This document shows, piece by piece, positions 9,544-19,010 of a stretch of DNA of 64,000 nucleotides. The notes beneath the pieces were generated by a model. That model did not search any database. It was given only the letters and a program-made list of their open reading frames with translations, and had not been told where the DNA came from. The position numbers were made by a program, and so were the translations under genes. The stretch covers positions 2,866,001 to 2,930,000 of the forward strand of contig NZ_CP121679.1 of assembly GCF_029760895.1 (NCBI RefSeq), in the 5' to 3' direction. This DNA is from Ancylobacter sp. WKF20. Lineage in GTDB: Bacteria > Pseudomonadota > Alphaproteobacteria > Rhizobiales > Xanthobacteraceae. Each line of letters opens with the position of its first letter. The stretch's first letter is position 1.

Positions 9544-10712
9544 GCCGGGCGTACCGCTGTGCTGCCGAGCCGGGTGCCCAGCCGTTCCAGTTCTGCCAGC
9601 GTCGCCGTGCGCGGGCGGCGGCGGGTGAGCGCCAGCAGCATACCCATGCCATAGGCTAGCGACAGCAGCGAGGAACCGCCATAGGAGACGAAGGGCAGCG
9701 TCATGCCCTTGGCCGGCATCATGTGGAGATTGACCATCATGTTGATGCAGGACTGCAGGCCGAACAGCATGGTGAGCCCGGCAATGGCGAAGCGCACGAA
9801 GGGGTCCTCGTCATTCATCGCCCGCGTCAGCGAGCGCAGCACGATGAAGGCAAAGAGCCCCGCGATCATCATGCAGAGAATGGCGCCGAATTCCTCGCCG
9901 GCGACCGCGAAGATGAAGTCCGTATGCCCGTCCGGGAGGATCTTCTTGTAGGTGCCCTCACCCGGCCCCTGGCCGAGCCAGCCGCCATTGAGGAAACTGT
10001 CGGTGGCGATGTCGATCTGGTAGGTGTCGCCCGATTCCGGGTCGAGGAAGCGGTCGATGCGCTTGGTCACATGCGGCACCAGCGTGTAGGCGACGAAAAG
10101 GCCAAAGGCGCCGACGCCGCCAAGGCCGATCACCCAGATCATCCGCAGTCCCGCCAGGAAGAACAGGCCGCCCCACACCAGCGAGACCAGCATGGTCTGA
10201 CCGAAGTCGGGCTGCATCACCAGCGGCGTCACCACGATGCCGAGCAGGCCGATGGCGAGGAACTGACCGGGCATTTCCGGGCGCCGCACGCTTTCGGAGA
10301 ACAGCCAGGCGGCGATGATGACGAAGCTCGGCTTGAGGAATTCCGAAGGCTGCACGGTGATGCTGGCAACATTCAGCCAGCGCCGCGCGCCCTTGACCTC
10401 CGGACCGATGACCAGCGTGGCGCAGACGAGGCCGAGAAAGAGGAAGAACAGCACCAGCGACACGCGCCGGATGTTGCGCGGGGAGAGGAACGAGGTGCCC
10501 AGCAGCACGATGAGCGCCGGCACCAGGAACATCACCTGCCGGTTCACGAAGTGGAACGGATCGGCGATGCCGAGCCGCGCGGCGACCGGCGGGCTGGCGG
10601 CCAGCGCCAGCACGATGCCGATGATCATCAGCGCGGCGAGGGCGCCAAGCAGCAGGCGATCAATGGTCCACCACCATTCGCCCACCACCGTCCGTTCGGC
10701 ACGCGAGATCAT
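9540..10712 (-). CDS. ftsW: septal peptidoglycan glycosyltransferase FtsW (SEDS family)
   Basis: Polytopic SEDS protein with about ten membrane segments that polymerises lipid II at the septum with FtsI. Diagnostic segments are GARRWLNVASITVQPSEF and QPDFGQTMLV, the large periplasmic loop with the GTYKKILPDGHTDFIFAVAGEE motif, and the C-terminal LPFVSYGGSSLLS. At 390 residues it is typical. Its upstream region (10713-10888) contains the terminator of the permease, so ftsW should have its own promoter in the remaining bases. Confidence 0.97.
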   Translation of the reverse strand: MISRAERTVVGEWWWTIDRLLLGALAALMIIGIVLALAASPPVAARLGIADPFHFVNRQVMFLVPALIVLLGTSFLSPRNIRRVSLVLFFLFLGLVCATLVIGPEVKGARRWLNVASITVQPSEFLKPSFVIIAAWLFSESVRRPEMPGQFLAIGLLGIVVTPLVMQPDFGQTMLVSLVWGGLFFLAGLRMIWVIGLGGVGAFGLFVAYTLVPHVTKRIDRFLDPESGDTYQIDIATDSFLNGGWLGQGPGEGTYKKILPDGHTDFIFAVAGEEFGAILCMMIAGLFAFIVLRSLTRAMNDEDPFVRFAIAGLTMLFGLQSCINMMVNLHMMPAKGMTLPFVSYGGSSLLSLAYGMGMLLALTRRRPRTATLAELERLGTRLGSTAVRPA

Positions 10713-10821
10713 GTAGCTCTACTCCGGAGAAACGCTTCCCGGACTATCGAACGATTAAGGTTGACGCCGGCTTAATGACGCGGCGCCGAGCGGCTTATCC
10801 CCGCCGCATCGCCCGGAACGC

Positions 10822-10853
10822 AAAACCCCGCCCGGCGGAAGCCGGACGGGGTG
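10822..10853 (-). terminator. Rho-independent terminator of the permease gene
   Basis: On the minus strand the sequence ACCCCGTCCGGC-TTCC-GCCGGGCGGGGT followed by TTTTG forms a 12-bp stem with one mismatch. It lies 36 bases after the permease stop codon and would separate the permease transcript from ftsW. Confidence 0.8.
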
Positions 10854-10888
10854 AGCGGTGGCGCATGGCCGGAAATGTCAGCCGGCGG

Positions 10889-12403
10889 TCAGTAGGACTT
10901 GTACTCGGTGGTGCCCTTGGAGAGGGCGAACTCCTCCTCCGGCGAGAGCACCAGCTTGTGGCGCCCGGCAATGGCGAAATAGACGATGCCGATGGCGAAC
11001 CAGATCACCACGCCGATCACGCCGGCCCGGTAAACGGGATCGGAAAGCTGGAAGAACAGCGTGACGATGGCGATGGCGATGGTCAGCCCGGCGCCGACGA
11101 CGCCGAACGGGCTGCGATAGGGCCGCTCGATATGGGCGGCGTTCTTGCGCAACAGGATGAAGGACAGCGCCTGCATCACATATGACAGCATGGCGCCGAA
11201 CACCGCCATGTTGAGCAGCGTGCCGCCGATGACGCTCGCGCCCTGCTCGGCGCCGACGCTGAACCAGATCACCAGCATCAGCCCGAGCGCCACCACCGCG
11301 CCCACCAGCATGGCGAGGTGCGGGGTCTTGCGGGTGCCATGGGTGATCGACATCCAGCGCGGGAAGTAGCCAGCGCGCGAGAGCGAATAGATCTGCCGGC
11401 CCTGCGCGTAGATGATGGTGTGGAACGAGGCGATGAGGCCGATCACCGCGACGCAGGCCAGCACCTTGGCGAGACCGTCGCCATAGATGGCGCGGAAGCC
11501 GTCCAGCAGCGGCTCGCCCGACTTGCCGAGGGCGAAGGCGCCATTGGCGACCGAAGCGTTCAGCCACAGGATCATGAAGGCCGAGACGATGAGCGTGGTG
11601 ATGCCGAGGATGATGCCGCGCGGCAGGTCGCGCTTGGGGTCGACCGATTCTTCCGCCGCGAGCGGGAGTTGCTCGATGGCGAGGAACAGCCACACCGCGA
11701 AGGGCAGCGAGGCAAGGATGCCGTAGATGCCGAAGGGCAGGAACGGCCCGCCGCCATCCGGCAGCTCGGTGCCCTCAGCGGAGATGTTCAGCGCCCAGCG
11801 GGTGAAGTCGATATTGGGCAGCGCGCTGACCCAGAAGGCGACGAGGCAGGCGAGCGCGGCCAGTGTCACTACCAGCGTGACCTTGAAGGACAGCTCGACG
11901 CCGACGACGTTCAGCCCAACGAAGACGATGTAACCGAACACCCAGTAGACCGGCTGGAACTCCGGTGGCGTGCCGAAGATCGAGCCGAGATAGGAGCCGA
12001 TGAAGAACACCACCACGGCGGGAGTGACGACATACTCGACATTCTCGCACAGGCCGGTGATGAAGCCGCCCCACGGCCCCATGGCGGTGCGGGCGAAGGA
12101 ATAGGCCGCGCCGGTGTGCGGCAGGGCGGAGCTCATCTCGGCGATGGAGAGGGTGAGGCCGAGATACATGATGGCGATGATGATGGCGGCGATGAACAGC
12201 CCGCCCCAGCCGCCGGTGGCGAGGCCCAGATTCCAGCCGGAGAAATGGCCGGAGATGACCGCGCCGACGCCAAGCGCCCAGAGCGAGGCGACGCCCGCAT
12301 AGCGCTTCAGTCCGCGCGCCTCGAAATAGGCGCCGTCGACGGTGGTGTAGCTGACGCCGGCGGAGCCCGCGGCGGGCGCGCTTTCGGCCGAAGGAATGCT
12401 CAT
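10889..12403 (-). CDS. APC-family permease, ethanolamine-permease type
   Basis: A 504-residue, twelve-segment amino acid/polyamine/organocation transporter. The segments LWALGVGAVISGHFSGWNLG, MYLGLTLSIAEMSSALPHTG, GPWGGFITGLCENVEYVVTP and LAAEESVDPKRDLPRG resemble the ethanolamine permease branch (Eat/TIGR00908-like) as I know it, so uptake of ethanolamine or a related amine is inferred. The ATG at 12403 with AGGGG upstream is preferred to a longer frame beginning at 12517. It sits between murD and ftsW, on the same strand, with its own terminator and possibly its own promoter. No ethanolamine ammonia-lyase genes lie nearby. Confidence 0.85.
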   Translation of the reverse strand: MSIPSAESAPAAGSAGVSYTTVDGAYFEARGLKRYAGVASLWALGVGAVISGHFSGWNLGLATGGWGGLFIAAIIIAIMYLGLTLSIAEMSSALPHTGAAYSFARTAMGPWGGFITGLCENVEYVVTPAVVVFFIGSYLGSIFGTPPEFQPVYWVFGYIVFVGLNVVGVELSFKVTLVVTLAALACLVAFWVSALPNIDFTRWALNISAEGTELPDGGGPFLPFGIYGILASLPFAVWLFLAIEQLPLAAEESVDPKRDLPRGIILGITTLIVSAFMILWLNASVANGAFALGKSGEPLLDGFRAIYGDGLAKVLACVAVIGLIASFHTIIYAQGRQIYSLSRAGYFPRWMSITHGTRKTPHLAMLVGAVVALGLMLVIWFSVGAEQGASVIGGTLLNMAVFGAMLSYVMQALSFILLRKNAAHIERPYRSPFGVVGAGLTIAIAIVTLFFQLSDPVYRAGVIGVVIWFAIGIVYFAIAGRHKLVLSPEEEFALSKGTTEYKSY

Positions 12404-12593
12404 GACGCTGATCCCCTTCAAGGGGCAGGCGTCCCGTCGGCGCCCCCGCGCCACCCGAGTCCGTCGCCCTGTGTCCCCAACCCCTCCGGCAGAAATGCCG
12501 CAGAGACAGGCATGCATGTTTTCAGGGCATCACACGAACGTCAACCCGCGCTTGACGCAGCGCGCGGCCTTTCATCCCCGACCTTCGACGCAC

Positions 12594-13973
12594 TCAGAGC
12601 GCCGCGACGAGGGCGCGGAAGGCGTCGCCCCGCACCTCGAAATTGCGGAACTGGTCGAAGCTGGCGCAGGCCGGCGAGAGCAGCACCACCGCGTGGTCGA
12701 GCCCGGCGCTCGCGGCATCCCGCGCGGCGCTCGCCACCGCGACCTCGAGCGTGCCACTCATCTCATGGGGAACGCCGTCCCCCAGGGTCGCCGCGAAATC
12801 CTCCGCCGCGACGCCGATGAGATAAGCCTTCTTCACGCGGGGAAACAGCGGGGCGAGCGGGGCGATGCCGCCCTCCTTCGGCTTGCCGCCGGCGATCCAG
12901 TAAATGTTGTCGAAGGACACCAGCGCGCGCTCGGCCGCATCCGCATTGGTCGCCTTGGAATCGTTGACGAACAGAACGTTGCCGATGGTGCGCACCTGCT
13001 CCATGCGGTGCGCGAGACCGGGAAAGCTCTTGATGCCGACCGCGATCACCTCGGGGGCGAGGCCAAGCGCGCGGGCGCTGGCGAAGGCGGCGGCGGCGTT
13101 CTGCGCGTTGTGGCTGCCGCGCAGCGAGCCGATGCCGGCGAGCGGCAGGGTGAACACGGTGCGCCCGCCTTCCGCCACCACCAGATCGGTGCCGTCGAGA
13201 TAGATGCCGTCCTCCAGCTTTTCCAGCACGGAGAGGCGCACCAGACCCTTGCCGCTCGCCGCCACGCGGTCGGCGAAGGCGCGGCACCACGGGTCATCGA
13301 CGCCGATCACCGCCGTGCCGCCGGCCTCCACCTGCGCCACCAGCCGCTCTTTGACGGCGGCGTAGTGCTCCATCGTGCCGTGCCGGTCGAGATGGTCCGG
13401 CGAGAGGTTGAGCAGGATGCCGACCGCCGGGTCGAGGCTGGGGGCGAGGTCGATCTGGTAGGAGGAGCACTCGATCACATAGACCCGCCCCTGCTTGGGC
13501 GGCTCCAGACCGAGGATGGCCGGGCCGAAATTGCCGCCGATCTGCACGTCGCGCCCGCCGACCTTCATCAGATGCGCCAGCAGCGCCGTGGTGGTCGACT
13601 TGCCATTGGTGCCGGTGATCGCCGCGAAGGGCGCGCGGCGCAGGCCAAGGCGCCGCTCACGGCAGAACAGCTCGATGTCGCCGATGACCTCGACGCCCGC
13701 GCCTTGCGCCAGCCTCACGCTCCAATGCGGTTCGGGATGGGTCAGCGGCACGCCGGGCGCCAGCACCAGCGCGGCGATGTCGCTCCAGTCCAGCGCCCGC
13801 AGGTCGCCGGTCGGGATGCCCTCCGCCGCCGCCTTCTCCACCGAGGCGGGCGAATCGTCAAAGGCCGTCACCCGCGCCCCACCAGCGATCAGCGCGCGGG
13901 CGGTAGCGAGGCCCGAGCCGCCGAGGCCGAACAGCGCCACGGCACGGTCTTTGAACGAAGTCACGGGAATCAT
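12594..13973 (-). CDS. murD: UDP-N-acetylmuramoylalanine--D-glutamate ligase
   Basis: Second Mur ligase, adding D-Glu to UDP-MurNAc-L-Ala. Motifs are [21 protein letters not shown], the P-loop [58 protein letters not shown] and the end motif [22 protein letters not shown]. The start at 13973 matches the family N-terminus and has GAGG upstream; in-frame starts at 14000 and 14069 are less likely. Of the Mur genes only this one is isolated. It is separated from mraY by about 2.3 kb and from ftsW by a permease. Confidence 0.97.
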   Translation of the reverse strand: MIPVTSFKDRAVALFGLGGSGLATARALIAGGARVTAFDDSPASVEKAAAEGIPTGDLRALDWSDIAALVLAPGVPLTHPEPHWSVRLAQGAGVEVIGDIELFCRERRLGLRRAPFAAITGTNGKSTTTALLAHLMKVGGRDVQIGGNFGPAILGLEPPKQGRVYVIECSSYQIDLAPSLDPAVGILLNLSPDHLDRHGTMEHYAAVKERLVAQVEAGGTAVIGVDDPWCRAFADRVAASGKGLVRLSVLEKLEDGIYLDGTDLVVAEGGRTVFTLPLAGIGSLRGSHNAQNAAAAFASARALGLAPEVIAVGIKSFPGLAHRMEQVRTIGNVLFVNDSKATNADAAERALVSFDNIYWIAGGKPKEGGIAPLAPLFPRVKKAYLIGVAAEDFAATLGDGVPHEMSGTLEVAVASAARDAASAGLDHAVVLLSPACASFDQFRNFEVRGDAFRALVAAL

Positions 13974-14078
13974 GGGACAACCTCGGCTGACGCGCGCCAT
14001 CGGGACGCGACACCTCGCTAGCGCATTTCCCCGGCTGATGAAATGATCGCGCGCCTGCCGGCGACGCAAAGGATGACG

Positions 14079-15002
14079 ATGAGCAAGCCCGCCTCTCCGC
14101 CTGCCCCCTCCCCTGCCCTTCTGCCGCTCGGCTCCACGCTAAAGGTGCTGCGTCCGCACCCCAACATCCTCGCCTTTTATGACGGGCGCATCGCCGGCGC
14201 CCGCGCCCATGCCGCCGGGCCGAACTGGCTCGATGACGGGGCCTATGCGCTCGGCGTGTGCGTCTATGCCATCATCGAGGGCAGCGAGGCGCTGCTCTAC
14301 GACACCCACATCTCGCTCACCCATGCCCGGCTGATGCGGGAGGCGCTGGAGCGCGAGGGCGTGACCTCGATCCGCGTCGTGCTCAGCCACTGGCACGACG
14401 ACCATGTGGCGGGCAATGAGGTGTTCGCCGATTGCGAGATCATCGCGCTGGACCGTACCGAGGCGGCGCTCACCGCCCACCGCGCGGCGCTGGAGAGCGG
14501 CAACCCGCCGATCCGCCCGCTGGTCATGCCCAACCGCATCATCACCGGGCCGACCGAGCTATCGGTCGGCAGCCTGCGCGTGCTCTTGGAGCCGGCGGAG
14601 ATCCACAGCCATGACGGGCTGATCCTGCTGCTGCCGGACGAGTTCATCATGCTCGCCGGCGACACGCTGGAAGAGCCGATCACCTATGTCGCCGAGCCCG
14701 AGCGCCTGCCCGTTCATGTCGAGGAGCTGAAGCGCATCCGCGGCTGGGGCTATCAGCGCATCCTGCCCAATCACGGCGCGCCGGAGGTGATCGCGGCCGG
14801 CGGCTACGGCCCCTCGCTGATCGACGCGACGATCCGCTATGTGCAGAAGCTGCTGCGCACCCGCTCGGTCATGTCCTTCGCCGATCAGGATCTCAGCACC
14901 TTCATCGCCGAGGACATTGCGGCAGGCCACCTCAGCTATTTCGCGCCCTATGAGGAGGTGCACGCCAATAATGTGAAGAAGGTGCTGGCGCTGCCCAGCT
15001 GA
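14079..15002 (+). CDS. metallo-beta-lactamase-fold hydrolase
   Basis: A 307-residue cytoplasmic protein with the MBL zinc motif [14 protein letters not shown] (near residue 108), a later metal His in [21 protein letters not shown] and a C-terminal [11 protein letters not shown]. These are the usual HxHxDH...H...D...H ligands. The substrate cannot be told from sequence. The start at 14079 is chosen for its AAAGG site 6 bases upstream; in-frame ATGs at 14043 and 14073 exist. It is divergent from murD and the only plus-strand gene inside the dcw region, which suggests later insertion. Confidence 0.8.
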   Translation: MSKPASPPAPSPALLPLGSTLKVLRPHPNILAFYDGRIAGARAHAAGPNWLDDGAYALGVCVYAIIEGSEALLYDTHISLTHARLMREALEREGVTSIRVVLSHWHDDHVAGNEVFADCEIIALDRTEAALTAHRAALESGNPPIRPLVMPNRIITGPTELSVGSLRVLLEPAEIHSHDGLILLLPDEFIMLAGDTLEEPITYVAEPERLPVHVEELKRIRGWGYQRILPNHGAPEVIAAGGYGPSLIDATIRYVQKLLRTRSVMSFADQDLSTFIAEDIAAGHLSYFAPYEEVHANNVKKVLALPS

Positions 15003-15070
15003 GCCCGCGCCCATCGGGGGACACGTCGCCCTCCCCTCATTACGTCATCCCGGACGCCTCCTTCATGTGA

Positions 15071-15316
15071 CGTCATCCCGGACGGCCGGAGGCCGATCCG
15101 GGATCGCGCGCGCTCGTTGACGCGGCCTCCCTCCCAGAACGCCGTCATCCCCGTCCCCGGACTTGATCCGGGGATCAGCCCGGGGATCCACGACTTCTGC
15201 CGGCGCAACGAGGAAGTCGTGGATGGCCGGGCCAAGCCCGGCCATGACGGTGCGCGGGGGTGATGAGCGCGGCCCGCGATCCCGGCTCTCCGGCTTCGCC
15301 TCCGGCCGGGATGACG
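15071..15316. repeat. palindromic repeat block, copy 1
   Basis: A chain of inverted repeats: GTCATCCCGGACGGCC... GGCCGATCCGGGAT, then a CTCCCTCCCAGAACGCC spacer, GTCATCCCC...CCGGGGATC, CCACGACTTC...GAAGTCGTGG, GGCCGGGC...GCCCGGCCATGAC, and GATCCCGGCTCTCCGG...CCGGGATGACG. The same order recurs at 15958-16243. No coding capacity is evident. It looks like a REP/BIME-type cluster. Confidence 0.8.
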
Positions 15317-15349
15317 ACGGGATGGGACCGGGATGACGGCCCCTCTACA

Positions 15350-15395
15350 GCGTCATCCCGGACCGCCGAAGGCCGAGCCGGGATCGCGTGCCGCC
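15350..15395. repeat. single REP-like palindrome
   Basis: GTCATCCCGGACCGCC...GGCCGAGCCGGGATCGCG, one unit of the same palindromic family as the flanking blocks. It borders the possible structured RNA. Confidence 0.7.
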
Positions 15396-15957
15396 AGTCG
15401 GTCCCGCAAACGCACCCGCACCAAAACCGCCCCACCGTCCCGCCCGCACCAAAACCCCCGCGCCGCTGTCGCGGCCGGGGCTCTGCGTCAGGCGCCGACT
15501 GCCCAAAGAAGGGCGCGCGGGGCACCGGGGCGGACGCCAACGGCGGCCGCCTGCACCTTTGTTTTAAAAGGTGGTGCAAGCCTTCACTCAGCCAACCGAC
15601 GCGCCGCTCCCGGCGCCCCGCACGCGGTGTTTTGTGGCTTGCTTCGGGAGGCCCCTGGAGGAGTCAGACTTGCTATCCTCCACTGAAGGCGGCGCCCACG
15701 CGCTTGAAGGCGCGTAGCATCCCGCCCGTGAACGGCGCTACGCCGCACGGGAACACCCGACTTGGGCCGCGACGCCACCGGGTGCGTTACTCCCGCCGAC
15801 GCCGCCACCGCCCCCATCCCCCACGCCGGCCGCTCCGGACGCACCCCTCGGTGAGGACAGGTGCGGGTAGGATGACGGAGATTGGGGTGTGTGTCTAGGT
15901 TTATTTTCCTAGGCGCTCTCTTGATCGCCGCCCCTGCTCGTCGCCGACCCTCTTTCC
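15396..15957. other. non-coding stretch between repeat blocks
   Basis: No convincing gene: the short open frames lack ribosome sites and cross hairpins. It contains GCACCTTTG...AAAGGTGGTGC near 15552-15579, the structured core at 15620-15765, and the AT-rich inverted repeat CTAGG-n6-CCTAG near 15895-15912. Confidence 0.5.
15620..15765. ncRNA. possible structured RNA (strand undetermined)
   Basis: Four hairpin-type pairings are nested in an outer stem. The outer stem pairs GGTGTT (15626-15631) with AACACC (15752-15757). Inside are TGGAGGA/TCCTCCA (15656-15662/15676-15682), ACGCGC/GCGCGT (15698-15703/15710-15715) and CCCGTG/CACGGG (15725-15730/15746-15751, enclosing GGCG/CGCC). The arrangement resembles a folded small RNA rather than REP sequence, but I cannot assign it to a known family. 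The symmetry does not reveal the strand. Confidence 0.35.
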
Positions 15958-16310
15958 GTCATCCCGGACGGCCAAAGGCCGATCCGGGATCGCGTGCCGG
16001 CTCGTTCACGCGGCCTCCCTCCCAGAACGCCGTCATCCCCGGGCTTGGCCCGGGGATCCACGACTCGGGCCGGGCGCGGCGGTGGGAAGTCGTGGATGGC
16101 CGGATCAAGTCCGGCCATGACGGTGTGCGGGGGGGTGATGATGGCGCTCGATGAGCCCCATCGGCCAGCGATCCCGGCTCTCCGGCTTCGCGGAGCCTGC
16201 CCTTGGGCTTGCCGAAGGCAAGACCCGAGGGGCCGGGATGACGAATGGACGCCCGTGTCCCGGACGCTCGGAGCGTCAGCGGAGGGCGAGCCGGGATCGC
16301 GCGCCGGCTT
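15958..16310. repeat. palindromic repeat block, copy 2
   Basis: This repeats the order of the 15071-15316 block, including the CTCCCTCCCAGAACGCC spacer and the CCACGACT...AGTCGTGG stem. The last unit is expanded by about 35 bases, and a further GTCCCGGAC...GAGCCGGGATCGCG unit abuts the mraY stop codon. It is 70-90% identical to copy 1 by eye, in the same orientation. Confidence 0.8.
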
Positions 16311-16320
16311 GTGGCTCTTC

Positions 16321-17406
16321 TCAGCGCAGCTTCAGCGTGGAGAGGCCGATCAGCGCCAGAACGACGGCGATGATCCAGAAGCGGATGACGATCTGCGGCT
16401 CGGTCCAGCCCTTCTGCTCGAAGTGATGGTGGATCGGCGCCATCTTGAATACGCGCTTGCCGGTGAGCTTGAACGACGCCACCTGCACGATCACCGACAC
16501 CGCTTCCAGCACGAACAGCCCGCCAATCACCGCCAGCACGATCTCATGCTTGGTGGCGACCGCGATTGTGCCGAGGAGGCCGCCCAGCGCCAGCGAGCCG
16601 GTGTCGCCCATGAAGATCTGCGCCGGCGGGGCGTTGAACCACAGGAAGCCGATGCCGGCCCCGATCAAGGCCCCGCAGATCACCGCCAGTTCGCCGACGC
16701 CGGCGACATAGTGGATCTGCAGATAATCAGCGAACAGCACGTTGCCCGACAGATAGGAGATCAGCCCGAAGCTGCCCGCCGCCACCATGACGGGAACGAT
16801 GGCGAGGCCGTCGAGCCCGTCCGTCAGGTTCACCGCATTGCCGGCGGCGACGATGACGAAGGCGCCGAACACCACGAAGAACCAGCTCAGATCGACCAGC
16901 AGATCCTTGAAGAACGGGAAGGCCAGCGAGGAGGAGAGCGGCTCGCGGCCGATATGCATGATGACCACCGCGGCGATGCCGCCGATCAGGCCCTCAATGG
17001 CGAGGCGCGCCTTGCCGGAGAGGCCGTTATGGGTCTGCTTGGTGACCTTGAGATAGTCGTCATAGAAGCCGATCAGCCCGAAGCCGAGCGTGACGAACAG
17101 CACCACCCAGACATAGGGGTTGGACAGGTTGCCCCAGAGCACGGTCGCGACCATCAGCCCGGAGAAGATCATCAGCCCGCCCATGGTGGGCGTGCCCTTC
17201 TTGGTGAGCAGGTGCGACTGCGGCCCATCGGTGCGGATCGGCTGGCCCTTGCCCTGCTTCAAACGCAGCAGCGCGATGATCGCCGGGCCGAACATGAAGA
17301 CGAAGAGCAGCGCGGTGATGATCGCCCCGCCGGTGCGGAAGGTGATGTAGCGAAAGACGTTCAGAGCCGGGAGGCTCTCCTGGAACTGGGCCAGCCATTG
17401 CAGCAT
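16321..17406 (-). CDS. mraY: phospho-N-acetylmuramoyl-pentapeptide transferase
   Basis: Polytopic enzyme (about ten membrane segments) that makes lipid I from UDP-MurNAc-pentapeptide and undecaprenyl phosphate. Diagnostic parts are [21 protein letters not shown] with the Asp pair, [13 protein letters not shown], the [12 protein letters not shown] motif and the cytoplasmic [13 protein letters not shown] loop near the C-terminus. It has 361 residues, normal. It follows murF after 152 bases. Confidence 0.98.
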   Translation of the reverse strand: MLQWLAQFQESLPALNVFRYITFRTGGAIITALLFVFMFGPAIIALLRLKQGKGQPIRTDGPQSHLLTKKGTPTMGGLMIFSGLMVATVLWGNLSNPYVWVVLFVTLGFGLIGFYDDYLKVTKQTHNGLSGKARLAIEGLIGGIAAVVIMHIGREPLSSSLAFPFFKDLLVDLSWFFVVFGAFVIVAAGNAVNLTDGLDGLAIVPVMVAAGSFGLISYLSGNVLFADYLQIHYVAGVGELAVICGALIGAGIGFLWFNAPPAQIFMGDTGSLALGGLLGTIAVATKHEIVLAVIGGLFVLEAVSVIVQVASFKLTGKRVFKMAPIHHHFEQKGWTEPQIVIRFWIIAVVLALIGLSTLKLR

Positions 17407-17558
17407 CGGGTATCAACCTTCCGAAAGGGACGCGGGCCGGCACGGCGTGGTCACGGCGCGCCAGCGGGCGGGGCCATGCCCGCTGCCGGCAGAAAGTGCA
17501 AGAGGGCCCGCGACGGGAAGCGCGGCATCACCCGCGCCTCCCAACACCCGGACACCGC

Positions 17559-19010
17559 TCATTCCGGCGTATCCGCTGCCAGCAGCTCCGCGCTCGGCTT
17601 GAAACGCTCGGCCAGCGCCCGGGCGAGCACGCCCATGCGGCTGCCATTGGAACCCTTGACCGTGACCACATCGTCGGCGCGCAGCCGCTCGGCGACCTGC
17701 GGCAGGAGCGCGGCGGCGTCCGGCGCCCAGGCGCCGCGGCGGTTGTCTGGCAACGCCTCCCACAGGGAGCGCATCAGCGGTCCGGCGCAGAAGACGAGGT
17801 CGATCCCGGCGGTGGCGGGCGCGAGTTCGGCATGCATCGCCTCGCCCTGCGGGCCGAGCTCCAGCATGTCGCCGAGCACGGCGATGCGCCGCCCGCGTCC
17901 GCTCACCGGCATGCCGGCGAGCACGGCGAGCGCGGCGCGCATCGAGGCGGGATTGGCGTTGTAGCTCTCGTCGATCAACGTCGCGAGCCCACCCTTGACG
18001 GCGAGCCGCGTGCGCACGCCGCGCCCCGGCGGCGGGCCGAAACTGGCGAGCGCCATGGCGGCGAGCGCGAGATCGGCGCCGGCGAGCTTGGCCGCCGCCA
18101 GCACCGCCAGCATGTTCTGGATGATGTGCCGGCCGGGCAGGCCCACCTTGAAGCTGACGGTCTCGCCGAGAATATCGGCAGTGGCGGTCGAGCCATGCGG
18201 CTGGAGCGCGTGGGAGACGAGGCGCGCCTGCGCATCCGCCGATTCGCCGAAGCCGATGATGGTGGCGATGCCGGCTGCCTGTGCCGCCGCCGCCAGCCGG
18301 TCGAAATGCGGGTTGTCGCGGTTGAGCACCACCGCCCCGCCTGGCTCGACGCCGAGGAAGATCTCCGCCTTGGCGTCGGCGATGGCCTCGATGCTCGGGA
18401 ACTGGGCGATATGCACCGGCTCGATGGTGGTGATGACCGCCACATGCGGGCGCACCATCCGGGTGAGCGGGGTGATCTCGCCGGCATGGTTCATGCCGAG
18501 CTCGAACACGCCATAGGCGCTGCCCGCCGGCAGGCGCGCCAGTGAGAGCGGCACGCCCCAGTGATTATTGTAGGAGGCCGCCGAGGCATGGGTCGGCCCG
18601 TCCGCTCCGAGGGCGAGCAGCAGCGCCTCCTTGGTCGTGGTCTTGCCGACCGAGCCGGTGACGCCGACGATGCGGGCGGCGCTGCGCGCGCGTGCCGCGC
18701 GACCGGCCGCTTCCAGCGCGCCGAGCACATCGTCCACCGCCAGCAGCGCCGCGCCCTCGGGCATCTCGGCGACGCGGGCGCGCTCGACGACGCAGAGGCT
18801 CGCCCTGGCATCGGCGGCCTTGCCGACATAGGCATGGCCGTCGCTATTGTCACCGCGAATGGCGAAGAACACGTCGCCCGGCTGGAGCGTGCGGGTGTCG
18901 ATGGACACGCCACCGATCGCCGGGCCCGCGGCGCCCGCCAGCGTGCCGCCGGTGGCATCGGCCAGCGCCTGCGGCGTCCAGAGCGGCTCGGAGGCGGCCA
19001 TGGCGATCAC
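17559..19010 (-). CDS. murF: UDP-N-acetylmuramoyl-tripeptide--D-alanyl-D-alanine ligase
   Basis: Last Mur ligase, adding D-Ala-D-Ala made by Ddl. Motifs are DTRTLQPGDVFFAIRG, the P-loop VTGSVGKTTTKEALL, YNNHWGVPLSLARL, FELGMNHAGEI, TIEPVHIAQF, DESYNANPASMRAAL and VLGDMLELG. At 483 residues it is full length. The GTG start at 19010 overlaps the murE stop (GTGA); an in-frame ATG three codons later (19001) is an alternative. Confidence 0.97.
   Translation of the reverse strand: MIAMAASEPLWTPQALADATGGTLAGAAGPAIGGVSIDTRTLQPGDVFFAIRGDNSDGHAYVGKAADARASLCVVERARVAEMPEGAALLAVDDVLGALEAAGRAARARSAARIVGVTGSVGKTTTKEALLLALGADGPTHASAASYNNHWGVPLSLARLPAGSAYGVFELGMNHAGEITPLTRMVRPHVAVITTIEPVHIAQFPSIEAIADAKAEIFLGVEPGGAVVLNRDNPHFDRLAAAAQAAGIATIIGFGESADAQARLVSHALQPHGSTATADILGETVSFKVGLPGRHIIQNMLAVLAAAKLAGADLALAAMALASFGPPPGRGVRTRLAVKGGLATLIDESYNANPASMRAALAVLAGMPVSGRGRRIAVLGDMLELGPQGEAMHAELAPATAGIDLVFCAGPLMRSLWEALPDNRRGAWAPDAAALLPQVAERLRADDVVTVKGSNGSRMGVLARALAERFKPSAELLAADTPE

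Noticed and set aside
12535-12590. Promoter of the permease (TTGACG-17-AAACAT on the minus strand)
   Set aside because: The -35 box is good but the -10 box is poor, and the distance to the start is long, so it is kept only as a possibility.
15260-15898. Hypothetical proteins in the 15-16 kb repeat region
   Set aside because: The open frames cross palindromes, lack ribosome sites and are a by-product of high GC. Structured DNA/RNA explains the region better.
15071-16310. CRISPR array
   Set aside because: The repeats are palindromic, unequal in size and spacing, and no cas genes are nearby.
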